Shown here: piece after piece, positions 25,158 to 34,392 of the stretch
Position numbering within the stretch: the stretch's first letter is position 1
How the letters are laid out: every line of letters begins with the position of its first letter
NCBI GenBank assembly: GCA_900543675.1
Contig: UQRY01000008.1
Coordinates: 1-52,051, forward strand
DNA length: 52,051 nt
Direction: 5' to 3'
Source: an uncultured Mycoplasmatota bacterium
GTDB lineage: Bacteria; Bacillota_I; Bacilli_A; RF39; UBA660
Position numbers and translations under genes: made by a program
The notes under the pieces: model-generated
What the model was told of the DNA's origin: nothing
The model's input: the letters and a program-made list of their open reading frames with translations, nothing else
The model's database searches: none

Positions 25158-25790
25158 CTATTCATTGTTTGGGATTTTTAGTTTATTAATTACTTGTTGA
25201 TAATTTTTATTTACTTCATCGTAATCAATCTTTTCTAACAATCCTTGCATATATGTTCTACGATTATTTCCATAATCAACATAGTAAGCATGTTCCCATA
25301 CATCGATAGCTAAAATTGGCGTATAAAAGAAAGAGTACGGAGAATCTTGATTTGGCAAGTTCATAAGTAATAATTCTCCTTGTGTATTTACTGCCAGAAA
25401 TACATAACCCGAGCCTACCAAACTATCGGCATAATCTAGTATTTGCGCTTTAAATTGCTCAATACTACCATACTTTTGAATCAATGCATTCCGTAAGGGT
25501 TCAGGAATTTCTTTTTGATTAGGGGTTAGAGAATTAAAGTATATTTCGTGATTGACCGCTCCTCCAGCATTATATAATATCTCATCCCTATCTTGTAAGG
25601 GAAATGCATCGATATTTCGGAAAATACTCGTTATCGGATAATGATAAGAAAAATTATTTTTCTGGAGTACGGCGTTTAATTTTTTTAAATAACGTAAATA
25701 ATGATCTTGATAATGTCTACGCATCGTCTGTTCAGAAATAATTGGCTCTAGATCCTGAAATTCATATTTCAATGATATTGGCTGATACAT
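25158..25790 (-). CDS. sodA: Superoxide dismutase, Fe/Mn family
   Basis: 210 residues from the ATG at 25790, 7 nt after GGAGAG; a TTG five codons upstream overlaps that site. Converts superoxide to peroxide and oxygen. Metal ligands are H26 and H in NHEIYFNSLTPN, plus Asp and His in AIDVWEHAYYVDYGN; second-sphere H30 and Y34 are kept in HYQDHYLRY. A Gln in the LPNQDSPY loop with Gly at the iron-type Gln position (NAGG) suggests the manganese type. The sequence is divergent for the family (for example QDHY where KHHQ is usual), so it may be a lineage-specific form. Single-gene unit. Confidence 0.9.
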   Translation of the reverse strand: MYQPISLKYEFQDLEPIISEQTMRRHYQDHYLRYLKKLNAVLQKNNFSYHYPITSIFRNIDAFPLQDRDEILYNAGGAVNHEIYFNSLTPNQKEIPEPLRNALIQKYGSIEQFKAQILDYADSLVGSGYVFLAVNTQGELLLMNLPNQDSPYSFFYTPILAIDVWEHAYYVDYGNNRRTYMQGLLEKIDYDEVNKNYQQVINKLKIPNNE

Positions 25791-25829
25791 TTGATCACTC
25801 TCCAATCCATCTTATGAAAATAAACACAA

Positions 25830-25874
25830 AAAAAGAAAGAAAATTAACGTTATATATCCATTTTCTTTCTTTTT
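25830..25874 (-). terminator. Terminator overlapping the end of the gene at 25850
   Basis: AAAAAGAAAGAAAA (25830-25843) pairs with TTTTCTTTCTTTTT (25861-25874), loop of 17. The right arm encodes the Lys/Arg-rich C-terminus of the upstream protein. Confidence 0.65.
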
Positions 25875-26314
25875 ATTTTTCCTAATGATTCTACTGTTTG
25901 TCTTACTTCTGTATTAGAAAAGCTACCATTTCCTAAATTCATTTTTAACCAATCCGCTACAGTGGTATTATCTAAATATGGTTTTTCACTTTCAATATCA
26001 ATTACTTGTTTTAATTGTTGGTATCTTTTTATTTCTTCATCGATCAATCTAAAACTTGAGGTAGTTATACTCTGAAGTTTTTCTTGAGCCAATTCTAATG
26101 ACATATAAAAATCTCTTAACGACTGTTTTAAATCAATATCATTAGAAGCAATAAAACTAGCTAACTGTTCTAAATCTCTATTTCCGTCTATTGCTTGAAA
26201 AACAGGATATCCTCCTATTTGTCTACATAAATGAAATTTTAATAAAATCTTTCCAACCAAATTTCCAGCCTGTAATCTTCGTAAGTCTTCTGTTCTATTA
26301 TCCATATCGTACAT
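25850..26314 (-). CDS. Hypothetical protein downstream of rnhB
   Basis: About 154 residues from the ATG at 26314, 8 nt after GGGGG; the frame is open to 26344. Predicted to be helical throughout with the block LRDFYMSLELAQEKLQSIT and a basic tail KIKRKKMDI. No membrane segment, signal peptide or known motif. It follows rnhB by about 45 bp on the same strand, so it is likely the last gene of the rbgA-transglycosylase-rnhB unit. No function is assigned. Confidence 0.65.
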   Translation of the reverse strand: MYDMDNRTEDLRRLQAGNLVGKILLKFHLCRQIGGYPVFQAIDGNRDLEQLASFIASNDIDLKQSLRDFYMSLELAQEKLQSITTSSFRLIDEEIKRYQQLKQVIDIESEKPYLDNTTVADWLKMNLGNGSFSNTEVRQTVESLGKIKRKKMDI

Positions 26315-26359
26315 GTTCTCATCCCCCATTACTAGATTTATCATATTCTACTTGGCTTG

Positions 26360-26980
26360 TCAAACGTTATTTACGTATTTTTTAACTGGAGCAAAACTTT
26401 TACGGTGACAATCTAAAATCCCGTATTTTTCTAATGCTTCTAAATGTTTTTTTGTTCCATAACCCTTATGAGCAGCAAATCCATATTCAGGATATTTTTT
26501 ATCTAATTCCCTCATCATTCTATCCCTTGTTACTTTGGCAATAACACTTGCGGCTGCAATCGAAATACTTTTGGCATCTCCTTTAATAATTGATGTGTGA
26601 GGAATGGCTAAATCTTCCAATTTCATCGCATCAATTAGTACATGTTCTGGTTGAATTGGACTTTTCTCGATTGCTTCGTACATCGCAAGTTTAGTTGCTT
26701 CATAGATATTTACTTCATCGATTACTTTTTCGCTTTTTTCACTAATCGAAACACTTAATGCATGTTCCATGATATAGTCATAGAATTTTTCTCTTTTTTT
26801 CTCTGATAACTTTTTAGAGTCAGTAAGTCCTTCTAAAACAAAATCTTGGGGTAAAATGACACAGGCTACAACGACTGGACCAACTAAAGGCCCACGTCCT
26901 ACTTCATCTACTCCTGCGATTAAGTTTATTCCTTCTTTTTGTAATTCTTTTTCATACTGATATAAATCTACTTGCTCCAT
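26360..26980 (-). CDS. rnhB: Ribonuclease HII
   Basis: 206 residues. Removes RNA from RNA-DNA hybrids, including single ribonucleotides in DNA. Catalytic acidic residues are in GVDEVGRGPLVGPVVVA (Asp and Glu, near residue 25), VLIDAMKL and AAASVIAKVTRDRMM. DSKKLSEKKREKF is the family signature. Its ATG overlaps the stop of the transglycosylase gene (TAATG). rnhB next to rbgA is the Bacillus order; here the transglycosylase gene has been placed between them. Confidence 0.96.
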   Translation of the reverse strand: MEQVDLYQYEKELQKEGINLIAGVDEVGRGPLVGPVVVACVILPQDFVLEGLTDSKKLSEKKREKFYDYIMEHALSVSISEKSEKVIDEVNIYEATKLAMYEAIEKSPIQPEHVLIDAMKLEDLAIPHTSIIKGDAKSISIAAASVIAKVTRDRMMRELDKKYPEYGFAAHKGYGTKKHLEALEKYGILDCHRKSFAPVKKYVNNV

Positions 26981-28032
26981 TATTTACTAACCTTCATTTC
27001 TAATTCTTCCGTGTTTACCATATTCGCATCGTTATAGATCGTATTCTGTAAATTTAGTGCTTTTTCTACATAATTTCTAGAAATTTCTTTTTCCCGCCAA
27101 TTGATCCAACCATTATAACAACCATATACTTCCTCATCGTTAACAGTACCATATTTTTGTTCACATAAGTTAATAATATCTTTTAAGATAGTGGCACTAG
27201 CTCGGATATTGGTTTCATCATCATAGAGAATACTATCTGGAGTTGTATTTAATCGCTCACATAGTGTAGGAATATTGGCTTTATTAATCTGCATGACTCC
27301 GTAATCGTCACTACTGCTGATTACGCCATGATTATCGAATTTGCCATCCGATTCTACATCGGCAATTGTCATCAAATAACGATAAGGTACTTGATACTCT
27401 TCTGCTACTTGTTTAATTATTCTTTGCGTATCTAAATCCATGTTAGGTTGATTATATACTAGTTCTTCAGTAGTTTGATTACTGTTTATTTCTTCCATGA
27501 TCGCATCCGTTGATATCATAGGCTCAAAATCTACAGTTTCTTCTTTAGCTGTTACTGTTTTAGTTGAAATGTCTTTACCCAAAGATTCTTCATTTTCTAA
27601 TGAGGATAAGGATAAAGCAGTTATTGTTAAAGTGGCGCATAGTCCAAGTACTGCCCCAATAGCTACTTTACTTCTTCCTTTAGTAATTAGATGTTCAGGC
27701 GCATCATAGTATGCATTAACTTCTACCGGTTCAGTCGCCCGAAGATAAGCTCGTTTGAACACCTTAGAAAACATAGGTAACTTTCTCAATTCAGAATATT
27801 GATCAAAACAAATTTTTCTATTTAAATGTTTCTCTGGCGGTAAACAGAACGTCAAACAATCTTTCTTTAAATAGACATGTTCTACTTCTTTTTCGCTTCC
27901 CTTTAACATCTTACTCAATAATTCTTCATTATGAATTACTGTTTCTTCTAGTACTTGTTTATTTTTTTCGTGTCTAAGTAAAAAACCATTTCCACGATCT
28001 AATTTAGAAATATAAACAACTTCTTCGCCCAT
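26980..28032 (-). CDS. Membrane-anchored lytic transglycosylase (SLT domain)
   Basis: 350 residues: N-terminal cytoplasmic domain (1-118), one membrane helix (about 122-144), a spacer of about 55 residues, and a C-terminal SLT lysozyme-like domain. The catalytic Glu is E227 in ADVESDGKF; DDYGVMQINKANI and the C-terminal YNGWINWREKEISRNYVEKA complete the goose-lysozyme pattern. It should cleave peptidoglycan glycan strands outside the membrane. The same plan, cytoplasmic domain then helix then hydrolase, is seen in the SleB-type protein at 4914. It lies between rbgA and rnhB in a tight operon. Confidence 0.88.
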   Translation of the reverse strand: MGEEVVYISKLDRGNGFLLRHEKNKQVLEETVIHNEELLSKMLKGSEKEVEHVYLKKDCLTFCLPPEKHLNRKICFDQYSELRKLPMFSKVFKRAYLRATEPVEVNAYYDAPEHLITKGRSKVAIGAVLGLCATLTITALSLSSLENEESLGKDISTKTVTAKEETVDFEPMISTDAIMEEINSNQTTEELVYNQPNMDLDTQRIIKQVAEEYQVPYRYLMTIADVESDGKFDNHGVISSSDDYGVMQINKANIPTLCERLNTTPDSILYDDETNIRASATILKDIINLCEQKYGTVNDEEVYGCYNGWINWREKEISRNYVEKALNLQNTIYNDANMVNTEELEMKVSK

Positions 28033-28054
28033 ATTTATTCTCTCCTTGCCCTGC

Positions 28055-28918
28055 TTACTCTTCTTTTAATCTATCTATGGTAATTGGACCAAAATTATTT
28101 TCCTTCATATCCCGTAAAATAATTTGGTAAGTTTTATCATAATCAATTATACCACCTTTTTTTAATGCACCTCTACGTTTGGCAATCTCTTCTAAGATAT
28201 TTTCTTCATTATCTAAATTAACCAATTTATAGCGTTCTTTTAGACGTTCTGGATATAATCTTTTTAATAGGTCGACGACAAACATAGCGAGCATCTCAGG
28301 ATCAACTAATTCTTCTTTGATCGAAGAGAGACAAGCTAAAATTTTGGCTTGATATTGATCATCTAACTTTGGCCATAGAATACCTGGTGAATCTAAAAGT
28401 TCTATTCCTTGTCCAATTCTTATCCAACTTAAATTTCTGGTCACACCTGGACGATTTCCTGTACTAACTACTTTTTTCTTTACAAGACTATTAATTAGCG
28501 TACTCTTTCCTACGTTGGGCGTTCCAATGACTAAAGCTCTAATATTTCGTGGTTTCAATCCTTTTTTTATTCGCATTTGTTGGACTGGTTCTAATAACCT
28601 ATTACTTTCTTTGATAATTTTATCGGTTGTTCCTGATTGGTTTAACATAACTGGAATTACACTGTAACCTTGTTTCTCGTAATTTTTTAGAATCTTGTCA
28701 GTTTCTTCCTTATCACAAAGATCATATTTAGTAACGACTAATATTCTAGGCTTGTCCTTTAATAAAGTATCAATATCTTTTACTTTAGAACTAATTGGCA
28801 TCCTAGCATCTACTACCTCGTATACAATATCGATAAGATCTATTTTTTCTTTGATTTCCCGTCTTGCTTTCGCCATATGGCCGGGATATGAGTTAATATT
28901 TGTTTTATTTTCATTCAT
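28055..28918 (-). CDS. rbgA: Ribosome biogenesis GTPase A
   Basis: About 287 residues from the ATG at 28918, which follows GGGTGA; the frame is open six codons further. Late 50S assembly GTPase (YlqF) with circularly permuted motifs: G4 TKYD (63-66, where NKxD is usual), G1 GTPNVGKS (132-139), G2 Thr in GVTRN and G3 DSPG (176-179). The N-terminal YPGHMAKARRE is diagnostic. The start overlaps the stop of the DUF1016 gene by 8 bp. In Bacillus the order is rimM-trmD-rplS-rbgA-rnhB; here rbgA is 25 kb from trmD. Confidence 0.95.
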   Translation of the reverse strand: MNENKTNINSYPGHMAKARREIKEKIDLIDIVYEVVDARMPISSKVKDIDTLLKDKPRILVVTKYDLCDKEETDKILKNYEKQGYSVIPVMLNQSGTTDKIIKESNRLLEPVQQMRIKKGLKPRNIRALVIGTPNVGKSTLINSLVKKKVVSTGNRPGVTRNLSWIRIGQGIELLDSPGILWPKLDDQYQAKILACLSSIKEELVDPEMLAMFVVDLLKRLYPERLKERYKLVNLDNEENILEEIAKRRGALKKGGIIDYDKTYQIILRDMKENNFGPITIDRLKEE

Positions 28919-29957
28919 TTTTATCACCCGTTTCATTTGCTAATTCATATAATTCTTTTTCATCACGAATTATCTTAATCAGTTCTTCTTTAGTAGGCAA
29001 ATATGTTAAATATTTTGAGGCATACACATTTTTTACACTATCTCCTAATATCATCTCTACAACTGCATCATCCTTATCAGCACATAGTAGTATGCCAATA
29101 GGGTCATTTTCTCCTTCAATCATTTGCGTCTTCTTATAATAATTTACATACATTTGCATTTGACCAATATCCTGATGAGTAAGTTTACCAATTTTTAAAT
29201 CTATTATTACAAAGCACTTTGCTAATCTATTATAGAATATTAAATCAGGATAATAATATTCTGTTCCTATTTTTATACGTTGTTGGTTAGCCACAAACGA
29301 AAATCCTCTGCCTAATTCTAACAAAAATTCCGTTAAATGTGATAATAGCGCTGTTTCTAAATCTGTTTCTAAATAGTTTCTATTTTCTTTTAATCCCGCA
29401 AATTCAAATATATAGGGATTTTTCAAAAGTTCTTCTGGTTGTTTTTCAATTAACCCCTTTTTGGAATTTTCAATAATTAGTTCTTTATCAGGGGATATTA
29501 AATATCTATCATACAATTTTGTATTGATTTGTCTGTTTAGCTCCCTGTATCCCCAATTCGATTTAATCGCTTCTTGTTCATAAAATTTTCTTTCCTCTTT
29601 GCGATCTATTCTAATCAGTTCTTGAAAATGCGACCAAGATAATTCGGTCGGCACTGCCGACCATATTGGATACATTTCATAAAATCTTCGCATTCTTCTA
29701 ATACTTACTGAAGAAAAACCACTTCCAAATTCTTTGGTTAATTTAGAAGATAAAGCATCAATTATCTTTTTTCCATAACTTGCCTTTGTGCTATTCTCAG
29801 ATAGCTCATAAGTTATTTTACCAACATACCAATACACTTCTGTCATGGTAGTATCAATATATTTAAACATTTTTTCTCTAGCATTTATTATCTTACTTCG
29901 TATATCCTGATAAATATTTTCAACATCTATTAACTCATTATCATTATTTAATGTCAT
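28911..29957 (-). CDS. DUF1016 (YhcG-type) PDDEXK nuclease-like protein
   Basis: About 348 residues from the ATG at 29957, 7 nt after AAAGGA; upstream in-frame GTG and TTG codons are less well placed. The N-terminal DUF1016 helical domain has SIRRMRRFYEMYP and WSHFQELIRI; the C-terminal PDDEXK-like domain has YYPDLIFYNRLAKCFVIIDLK, where the Asp and the D-L-K triad fit the nuclease core. Such proteins occur near restriction systems and mobile DNA, but their role is not settled. It overlaps rbgA by 8 bp, so an accessory gene has been joined to an essential one. Confidence 0.9.
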   Translation of the reverse strand: MTLNNDNELIDVENIYQDIRSKIINAREKMFKYIDTTMTEVYWYVGKITYELSENSTKASYGKKIIDALSSKLTKEFGSGFSSVSIRRMRRFYEMYPIWSAVPTELSWSHFQELIRIDRKEERKFYEQEAIKSNWGYRELNRQINTKLYDRYLISPDKELIIENSKKGLIEKQPEELLKNPYIFEFAGLKENRNYLETDLETALLSHLTEFLLELGRGFSFVANQQRIKIGTEYYYPDLIFYNRLAKCFVIIDLKIGKLTHQDIGQMQMYVNYYKKTQMIEGENDPIGILLCADKDDAVVEMILGDSVKNVYASKYLTYLPTKEELIKIIRDEKELYELANETGDKNE

Positions 29958-30009
29958 TTCATTTTCCTTTTTCAATATTATCACATCCTTTCGTTTTTAC
30001 AAGAGGAGG

Positions 30010-30023
30010 TTACAACGTTGTAA
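30010..30023. repeat. Perfect 14-bp palindrome
   Basis: TTACAACGTTGTAA, about 50 bp before the DUF1016 start. Position and form would suit an operator, but no regulator is linked. Confidence 0.5.
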
Positions 30024-30362
30024 TCGCCTTTCCAATTCTCATCATAAATATCATTAAAATCACTATATTTTTATCAAATTTTAATGATTTTTTCCCTTTT
30101 TTAAACGAAAAATCAATTAATTTCTTTATTTATAAGAGTTTGCGAAGAAGTTGCAATAAATCGTAGTCAATCAGTAGATTGGGTTCTCATTATTCATTTT
30201 TATCACTACTTTTCATATCTATATGAATATTAGTTCATTCTACATTTAATTTTTTTCTTCTTTGTTTTTCCCAACCATTTTTATTATTCCTTGTAAATAA
30301 ACCTTTCTGATTTTTTTATCTTTTACTTTATCCATTAAGACTACATTATGCCCCCACGGAAC

Positions 30363-30385
30363 TTATGCAACAAGCTGTTGCATAA
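30363..30385. repeat. 10-bp perfect inverted repeat with 3-nt centre
   Basis: TTATGCAACA (30363-30372), AGC, TGTTGCATAA (30376-30385). No T-run follows on either strand at once, so it is not a clear terminator. Confidence 0.55.
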
Positions 30386-30428
30386 CTTTGTTATCTTTAT
30401 ATTTCGTTAGTTTATATTTACTTTTTTC

Positions 30429-30962
30429 TTATTCTTTATTTTTTTTACTATAATATTCAACTCCAGAATATGTTCCATCTTTATTCAATCTTCTATTAGC
30501 AATATAACCATCTTTTTTAAATCCCGCTTTTTCCATTACCCTAGATGATTGTTTATTTAGTTCATTACAAGAGCATTCTACTAAATAATACCTTCTATCA
30601 TTAAGTAAATAATCAGATACAGCTTTTAAAGCTTCTGCAGCGTATCCTTTTCCCCAATAATCATATATAATCACATAACCAACATTACAATAATTATTTT
30701 TCTTGTTAATTTCATTTACTGAAATATTTCCAATTGCCTTTTTATTTTCTTTTAATTCAATAACCCATTTCTCGTGTTTATCTATATCAACGCTAGCAAT
30801 CCACTCTTTTATACATTCTAGTTCCTCTTCTTTCGTTAAGCTTGGGAACTTAAAATATTTCGATAATCTTTCATCCGTGATTATTTCATATTGCACATCT
30901 ATATCCGTTTCTTTATATCTTCTTAAAAATAATCGCTCGGTTTCTATTTTTGGACTAAACAT
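30429..30962 (-). CDS. GNAT acetyltransferase, RimJ/RimL type
   Basis: 177 residues. N-terminal IETERLFLRRYKETDIDV and the acetyl-CoA loop YWGKGYAAEALKAV (Q/RxxGxG/A form) define the family, with CNELNKQSSRVMEKAGF as the last conserved block. These enzymes acetylate N-termini of proteins or small amines such as drugs; specificity cannot be read here. The ATG follows GAAAGGAACG. It is monocistronic in appearance, with about 120 bp of AT-rich DNA before the next gene. Confidence 0.88.
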   Translation of the reverse strand: MFSPKIETERLFLRRYKETDIDVQYEIITDERLSKYFKFPSLTKEEELECIKEWIASVDIDKHEKWVIELKENKKAIGNISVNEINKKNNYCNVGYVIIYDYWGKGYAAEALKAVSDYLLNDRRYYLVECSCNELNKQSSRVMEKAGFKKDGYIANRRLNKDGTYSGVEYYSKKNKE

Positions 30963-31081
30963 ATTTTTTCGTTCCTTTCTATCTTGATAAAATTATTTTA
31001 GTATAGTTAATTATGTAAGATCAATTATAAAATTACTCACTGCGTTCTAATAGGACATGCCTATTCTTTACTTTTTATATG

Positions 31082-31615
31082 TTACCTGTCTTTACTTATT
31101 TTTTTCACTATCACTCGCTCTTCTAAAGGTAATATTTCTTGGTTCTTTTCATCATCTAGAATATTTGTTAATTGGGTGGATGCTTTTAGAAGAGATTCTA
31201 AATCAGTATAAGGTTCCTGATGATAATCTGTTTGATATAACCAATCCAAATATTTTATTTTTGAAGCATCATCTGGTCTTCCATAAATCACTTTGCCACT
31301 ATGCAACCAATATCCAAATTCTACGTTTGTGGTAAAAGCTGCCATATCTGGTAATTTTCTTGGTACCCAAAATAAAATTACAGTTGCCTTTGTTAGTGCT
31401 ACCCTTTCCCATATTGCTTGATCAACATAGTCTGTCTTAGGTTTCCAATTAGAATATTCTGGTACGTATACAACACCATCAAAGCCTAAATTTTCTAATA
31501 GTTGACAAGCTTCTGTTCGCCGCGAGATAACGTTTTCTCCTCTTGGTGTCGGTCCTGCTAAAAAAATAGATTTCTTCCCTTCGATAATTTCTTGATCTGA
31601 GTAATTAATTATCAT
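31082..31615 (-). CDS. Nucleoside 2-deoxyribosyltransferase-like protein
   Basis: 177 residues. IFLAGPTPRGENVISRR near the N-terminus is the Gly/Pro loop of the family, and WERVALTKATVILFWVPRKL followed by AAFTTNVEFGYWL supplies the acidic residue expected to attack the nucleoside (the Glu of NVEFGYW). Enzymes of this fold exchange bases between deoxynucleosides; relatives act on 5'-nucleotides or are linked to phage and defence clusters. The ATG follows AGAAGGTGA and lies 16 bp after the GNAT gene at 31632, so the two form an operon. Confidence 0.78.
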   Translation of the reverse strand: MIINYSDQEIIEGKKSIFLAGPTPRGENVISRRTEACQLLENLGFDGVVYVPEYSNWKPKTDYVDQAIWERVALTKATVILFWVPRKLPDMAAFTTNVEFGYWLHSGKVIYGRPDDASKIKYLDWLYQTDYHQEPYTDLESLLKASTQLTNILDDEKNQEILPLEERVIVKKISKDR

Positions 31616-31631
31616 ATTTGTTCACCTTCTA

Positions 31632-32192
31632 TTATCTACTATTTTGATTAGTTTCTTTGTCATACATTTCTTTATCCAGATAATAATAATCTGAAATGTA
31701 TTTCATTTTATCATATTCTCTTACGTGAGACTCACTTTTTAAATATTTGAATCCTTGGGATAAACAAACTTTTTTCGATTTTTCATTTGATTGAAAACAA
31801 CCATAGATAAATCTTTCTCCTTTTAATTTGGAGAACACTAAATCTTTTAATGCAGATACAACTTCTTTTCCGTATCCCCTACCTTGATACTTTGTGGCAA
31901 TACAGATTCCGCTTTCTTCATATATCCCTTTTTCTTGTTCATTCACTCCACAGAAGCCAATTGCTTCATCATTCGTTTTTAAGCATACAAAATAGGCATA
32001 ATGTTCACTCTGATATTTTATTGTTCTCTCCATTCTTTTTTTCGCTTCTTCTAGACTGGTGGTTACTTCCCATAACATATTTTCTGCGATATGTCTATCG
32101 TACCATATATTCTTCCAAATTAAATCCAGATCTTCTACTTTGGCTTTTCTTAGAATTAAATGTTTGGTTTCTATTTCTAATTCTTTAATCAT
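31632..32192 (-). CDS. GNAT acetyltransferase
   Basis: About 186 residues from the ATG at 32192, 7 nt after GGAAGAG, which yields the usual start IKELEIETKHLILRKA; the frame is open 17 codons further without a ribosome binding site. The acetyl-CoA motif is YQGRGYGKEVVSAL, and CFQSNEKSKKVCLSQGFKY closes the domain. Substrate unknown. It is a different subfamily from the GNAT protein at 30429. Likely cotranscribed with the deoxyribosyltransferase-like gene. Confidence 0.87.
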   Translation of the reverse strand: MIKELEIETKHLILRKAKVEDLDLIWKNIWYDRHIAENMLWEVTTSLEEAKKRMERTIKYQSEHYAYFVCLKTNDEAIGFCGVNEQEKGIYEESGICIATKYQGRGYGKEVVSALKDLVFSKLKGERFIYGCFQSNEKSKKVCLSQGFKYLKSESHVREYDKMKYISDYYYLDKEMYDKETNQNSR

Positions 32193-32267
32193 TTTTTTCT
32201 CTTCCGTATTATTCGCTTTTCTTTTAAAGGTTTTCATTTTCAATATTTTTATATACTAAAAATCTTA

Positions 32268-34373
32268 TCATATAAGTTCGTTAGCTAGTGCTTGATTATC
32301 TAATTTTTCTAAATCAAAATCATAATACTTTTTCATTAATTGGATAAATTTATTGGTATCATTTCGTAAACATATTGTTCTTACATAGACCGTTAAGTCA
32401 TTACATTCTAGTTTTGTATAAGCATAATCTTCTTCTATTTCATTTTTTATTAATTCATGAGAATACATTTTAAAATTTCTAATTTCATCAGGTATAGAAA
32501 AATAATCATGGATATGATTTTCATTAATATAATGTTTCAATATACTTAATACCAACCCTTTATTCGTCAAATATTCATTTTCATATTTCCATTTATGAAA
32601 AGCATTTATTCTTGGTTCCTCTTCTACTACTTTATCTATATCTTCTTTAGAAATATCTAACATATCTTCAATCAACTCGAGTAAGTCCTTTTGGCGATCC
32701 ATAATATGTTGAACATCCCAAACAGTATCTCCTTTATTATACTTATCGATGATCCATTTAGTAGTATCAAAAGTGGTTATTCCGTTCTTTTTGTTTCCTT
32801 CTCCTTGATAGATCTTAATTTTTCTATCTAAACCATGATTTAGTGCTTCTTCATTTTTACTTCCTTGTAACAAGGCCATATTCCCTAATTTATTCAGGTA
32901 AGTCTTTGCGAGAGATATATCTTTAATATTTTTCCATTCATCAAGCCTTTTATCAAATCGCTGAGGTAAGATATGATCTAAATGAATCGTATTATTTAAC
33001 TTATAAAAATTAGTATTAATATCCTCTCTTATCTCATATTCAATGGATAACATTAATGGTTTTAAAAAATTCTGATCATAAACATCATCCTCTAATACTT
33101 GATAGACATCACGAATTAGTCTCTTTCCAAATATAAACTTATCTAACATTGTGCGAATTTCTTCTATCGATTTTCTATCCACTATAGCTTCAATTAAATT
33201 AAATGAAGTTTGCTTAATCCCATTTAATGTTTTTCCGGATATCCAAGAAATATAGAAGAATCTTCTCATCACTTGAAATAATTCTTCTTTATCAGGATAA
33301 TCGACTTGATAAGCACTCGCTAAAGCAGTCATTACATAAGCTTGCCAAGGAATATATCTTAAACTATAAATGACAGGTAAAGTAGATTTATATATTGTTT
33401 TTAAATGATCGGAAAAAGCTCTCATTTCATCAACTAAGAAAGTAACTTCTGACTTTTGAATGATTTTCTTTAATTCGTCAGTAACTTGTCTTTTAGGATT
33501 ACTCTTTAATTTAAAATATTCATAATACACTAGAAAGTCATCCATAGTAAAATTATATTCACTAGCGATTTCTTCCATAGCTGTCCAATTATTACTAAAA
33601 GCGATTTTATCGTCATTACTATATTTGTCGTTAGAGTCATACTTATCTAAAAGATAAGATTTTACAATATCAGAAATACTAAGTTCTAAGCCTCGATCAT
33701 TTAATACTAAAAATAATTTAATCGCAAATGATTGATTTGTACATACTGTTTTAATAATACATGTTTTAAATAATATGAAATTGACAAATTCATCTAAGGC
33801 AGTTTGTCCTTCTTTTTGATATAGTTCATTAAACTTATCATAGAAAAACTTAGCGGTATTGATAAATTTATATTTGGGTTCGTTCTTTTTCAATTCTGCT
33901 TGTGTTGGGTAATGAATATTTTCATAATGTTCAGGATAAATAATAATCTGTTTAAATGAAGTATTATAATTTGGATCAAGCTGTAACTGTAAGCGATCAA
34001 TTCCTTCATCAAAATAGATTAATTGTTTAATCTTCTGTAAGTTTCCCTTCAATAATTCTTTTGAGTTTTCATTGAGATTAGGAAATGTCTTAAAAAGGAC
34101 ATTTAACATAATCATCAAAGTAGTTATTCTTTGTTGACCATCAACGAGTTCATGATGTCCAACACCATCGTCAACAACAACGATTGAACCTAAGAAATAA
34201 CATTCATTTGGTGTATTTATATAGGATTCATATAAATCACTCCATAATTCCTCTAATTGTTCATTTCCCCAACTATACTGTCTTTGATAATTTGGAATAA
34301 CATATATAGCTGGGCAAGAAAATAATTGATAAATTGTTTGATTATCTGGTTTAAAGGTTTGATCGATATTCAT
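32268..34373 (-). CDS. GmrSD-like restriction enzyme (DUF262 plus DUF1524)
   Basis: 701 residues. The N-terminal DUF262 (ParB/sulfiredoxin-like NTPase) has IPNYQRQYSWGNEQLEELW (26-44) and DGQQRITTL (78-86). The C-terminal DUF1524 His-Me nuclease has LDHILPQRF and LGNMALLQGSKNEEALN; the HxxxP is the catalytic signature. GmrSD is a type IV enzyme cutting glucosylated hydroxymethylcytosine DNA of phages; related proteins have other targets. About 130 residues after the nuclease (from about 570) are an extra domain I do not recognise. The SWIM protein gene lies 19 bp upstream, suggesting joint expression. Confidence 0.9.
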   Translation of the reverse strand: MNIDQTFKPDNQTIYQLFSCPAIYVIPNYQRQYSWGNEQLEELWSDLYESYINTPNECYFLGSIVVVDDGVGHHELVDGQQRITTLMIMLNVLFKTFPNLNENSKELLKGNLQKIKQLIYFDEGIDRLQLQLDPNYNTSFKQIIIYPEHYENIHYPTQAELKKNEPKYKFINTAKFFYDKFNELYQKEGQTALDEFVNFILFKTCIIKTVCTNQSFAIKLFLVLNDRGLELSISDIVKSYLLDKYDSNDKYSNDDKIAFSNNWTAMEEIASEYNFTMDDFLVYYEYFKLKSNPKRQVTDELKKIIQKSEVTFLVDEMRAFSDHLKTIYKSTLPVIYSLRYIPWQAYVMTALASAYQVDYPDKEELFQVMRRFFYISWISGKTLNGIKQTSFNLIEAIVDRKSIEEIRTMLDKFIFGKRLIRDVYQVLEDDVYDQNFLKPLMLSIEYEIREDINTNFYKLNNTIHLDHILPQRFDKRLDEWKNIKDISLAKTYLNKLGNMALLQGSKNEEALNHGLDRKIKIYQGEGNKKNGITTFDTTKWIIDKYNKGDTVWDVQHIMDRQKDLLELIEDMLDISKEDIDKVVEEEPRINAFHKWKYENEYLTNKGLVLSILKHYINENHIHDYFSIPDEIRNFKMYSHELIKNEIEEDYAYTKLECNDLTVYVRTICLRNDTNKFIQLMKKYYDFDLEKLDNQALANELI

Positions 34374-34392
34374 TATATTTTTCTCCTTTCAC

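Larger units (their letters stand above)
29985..30428. other. 444-bp gene-free stretch with two palindromes
   Basis: No coding frame with a ribosome binding site was found on either strand. It holds two perfect inverted repeats described separately (30010-30023 and 30363-30385) and is otherwise very AT-rich except for the short patch GCCCCCACGG at about 30350. It marks the left edge of the accessory region and may be a remnant of an insertion. Confidence 0.5.
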
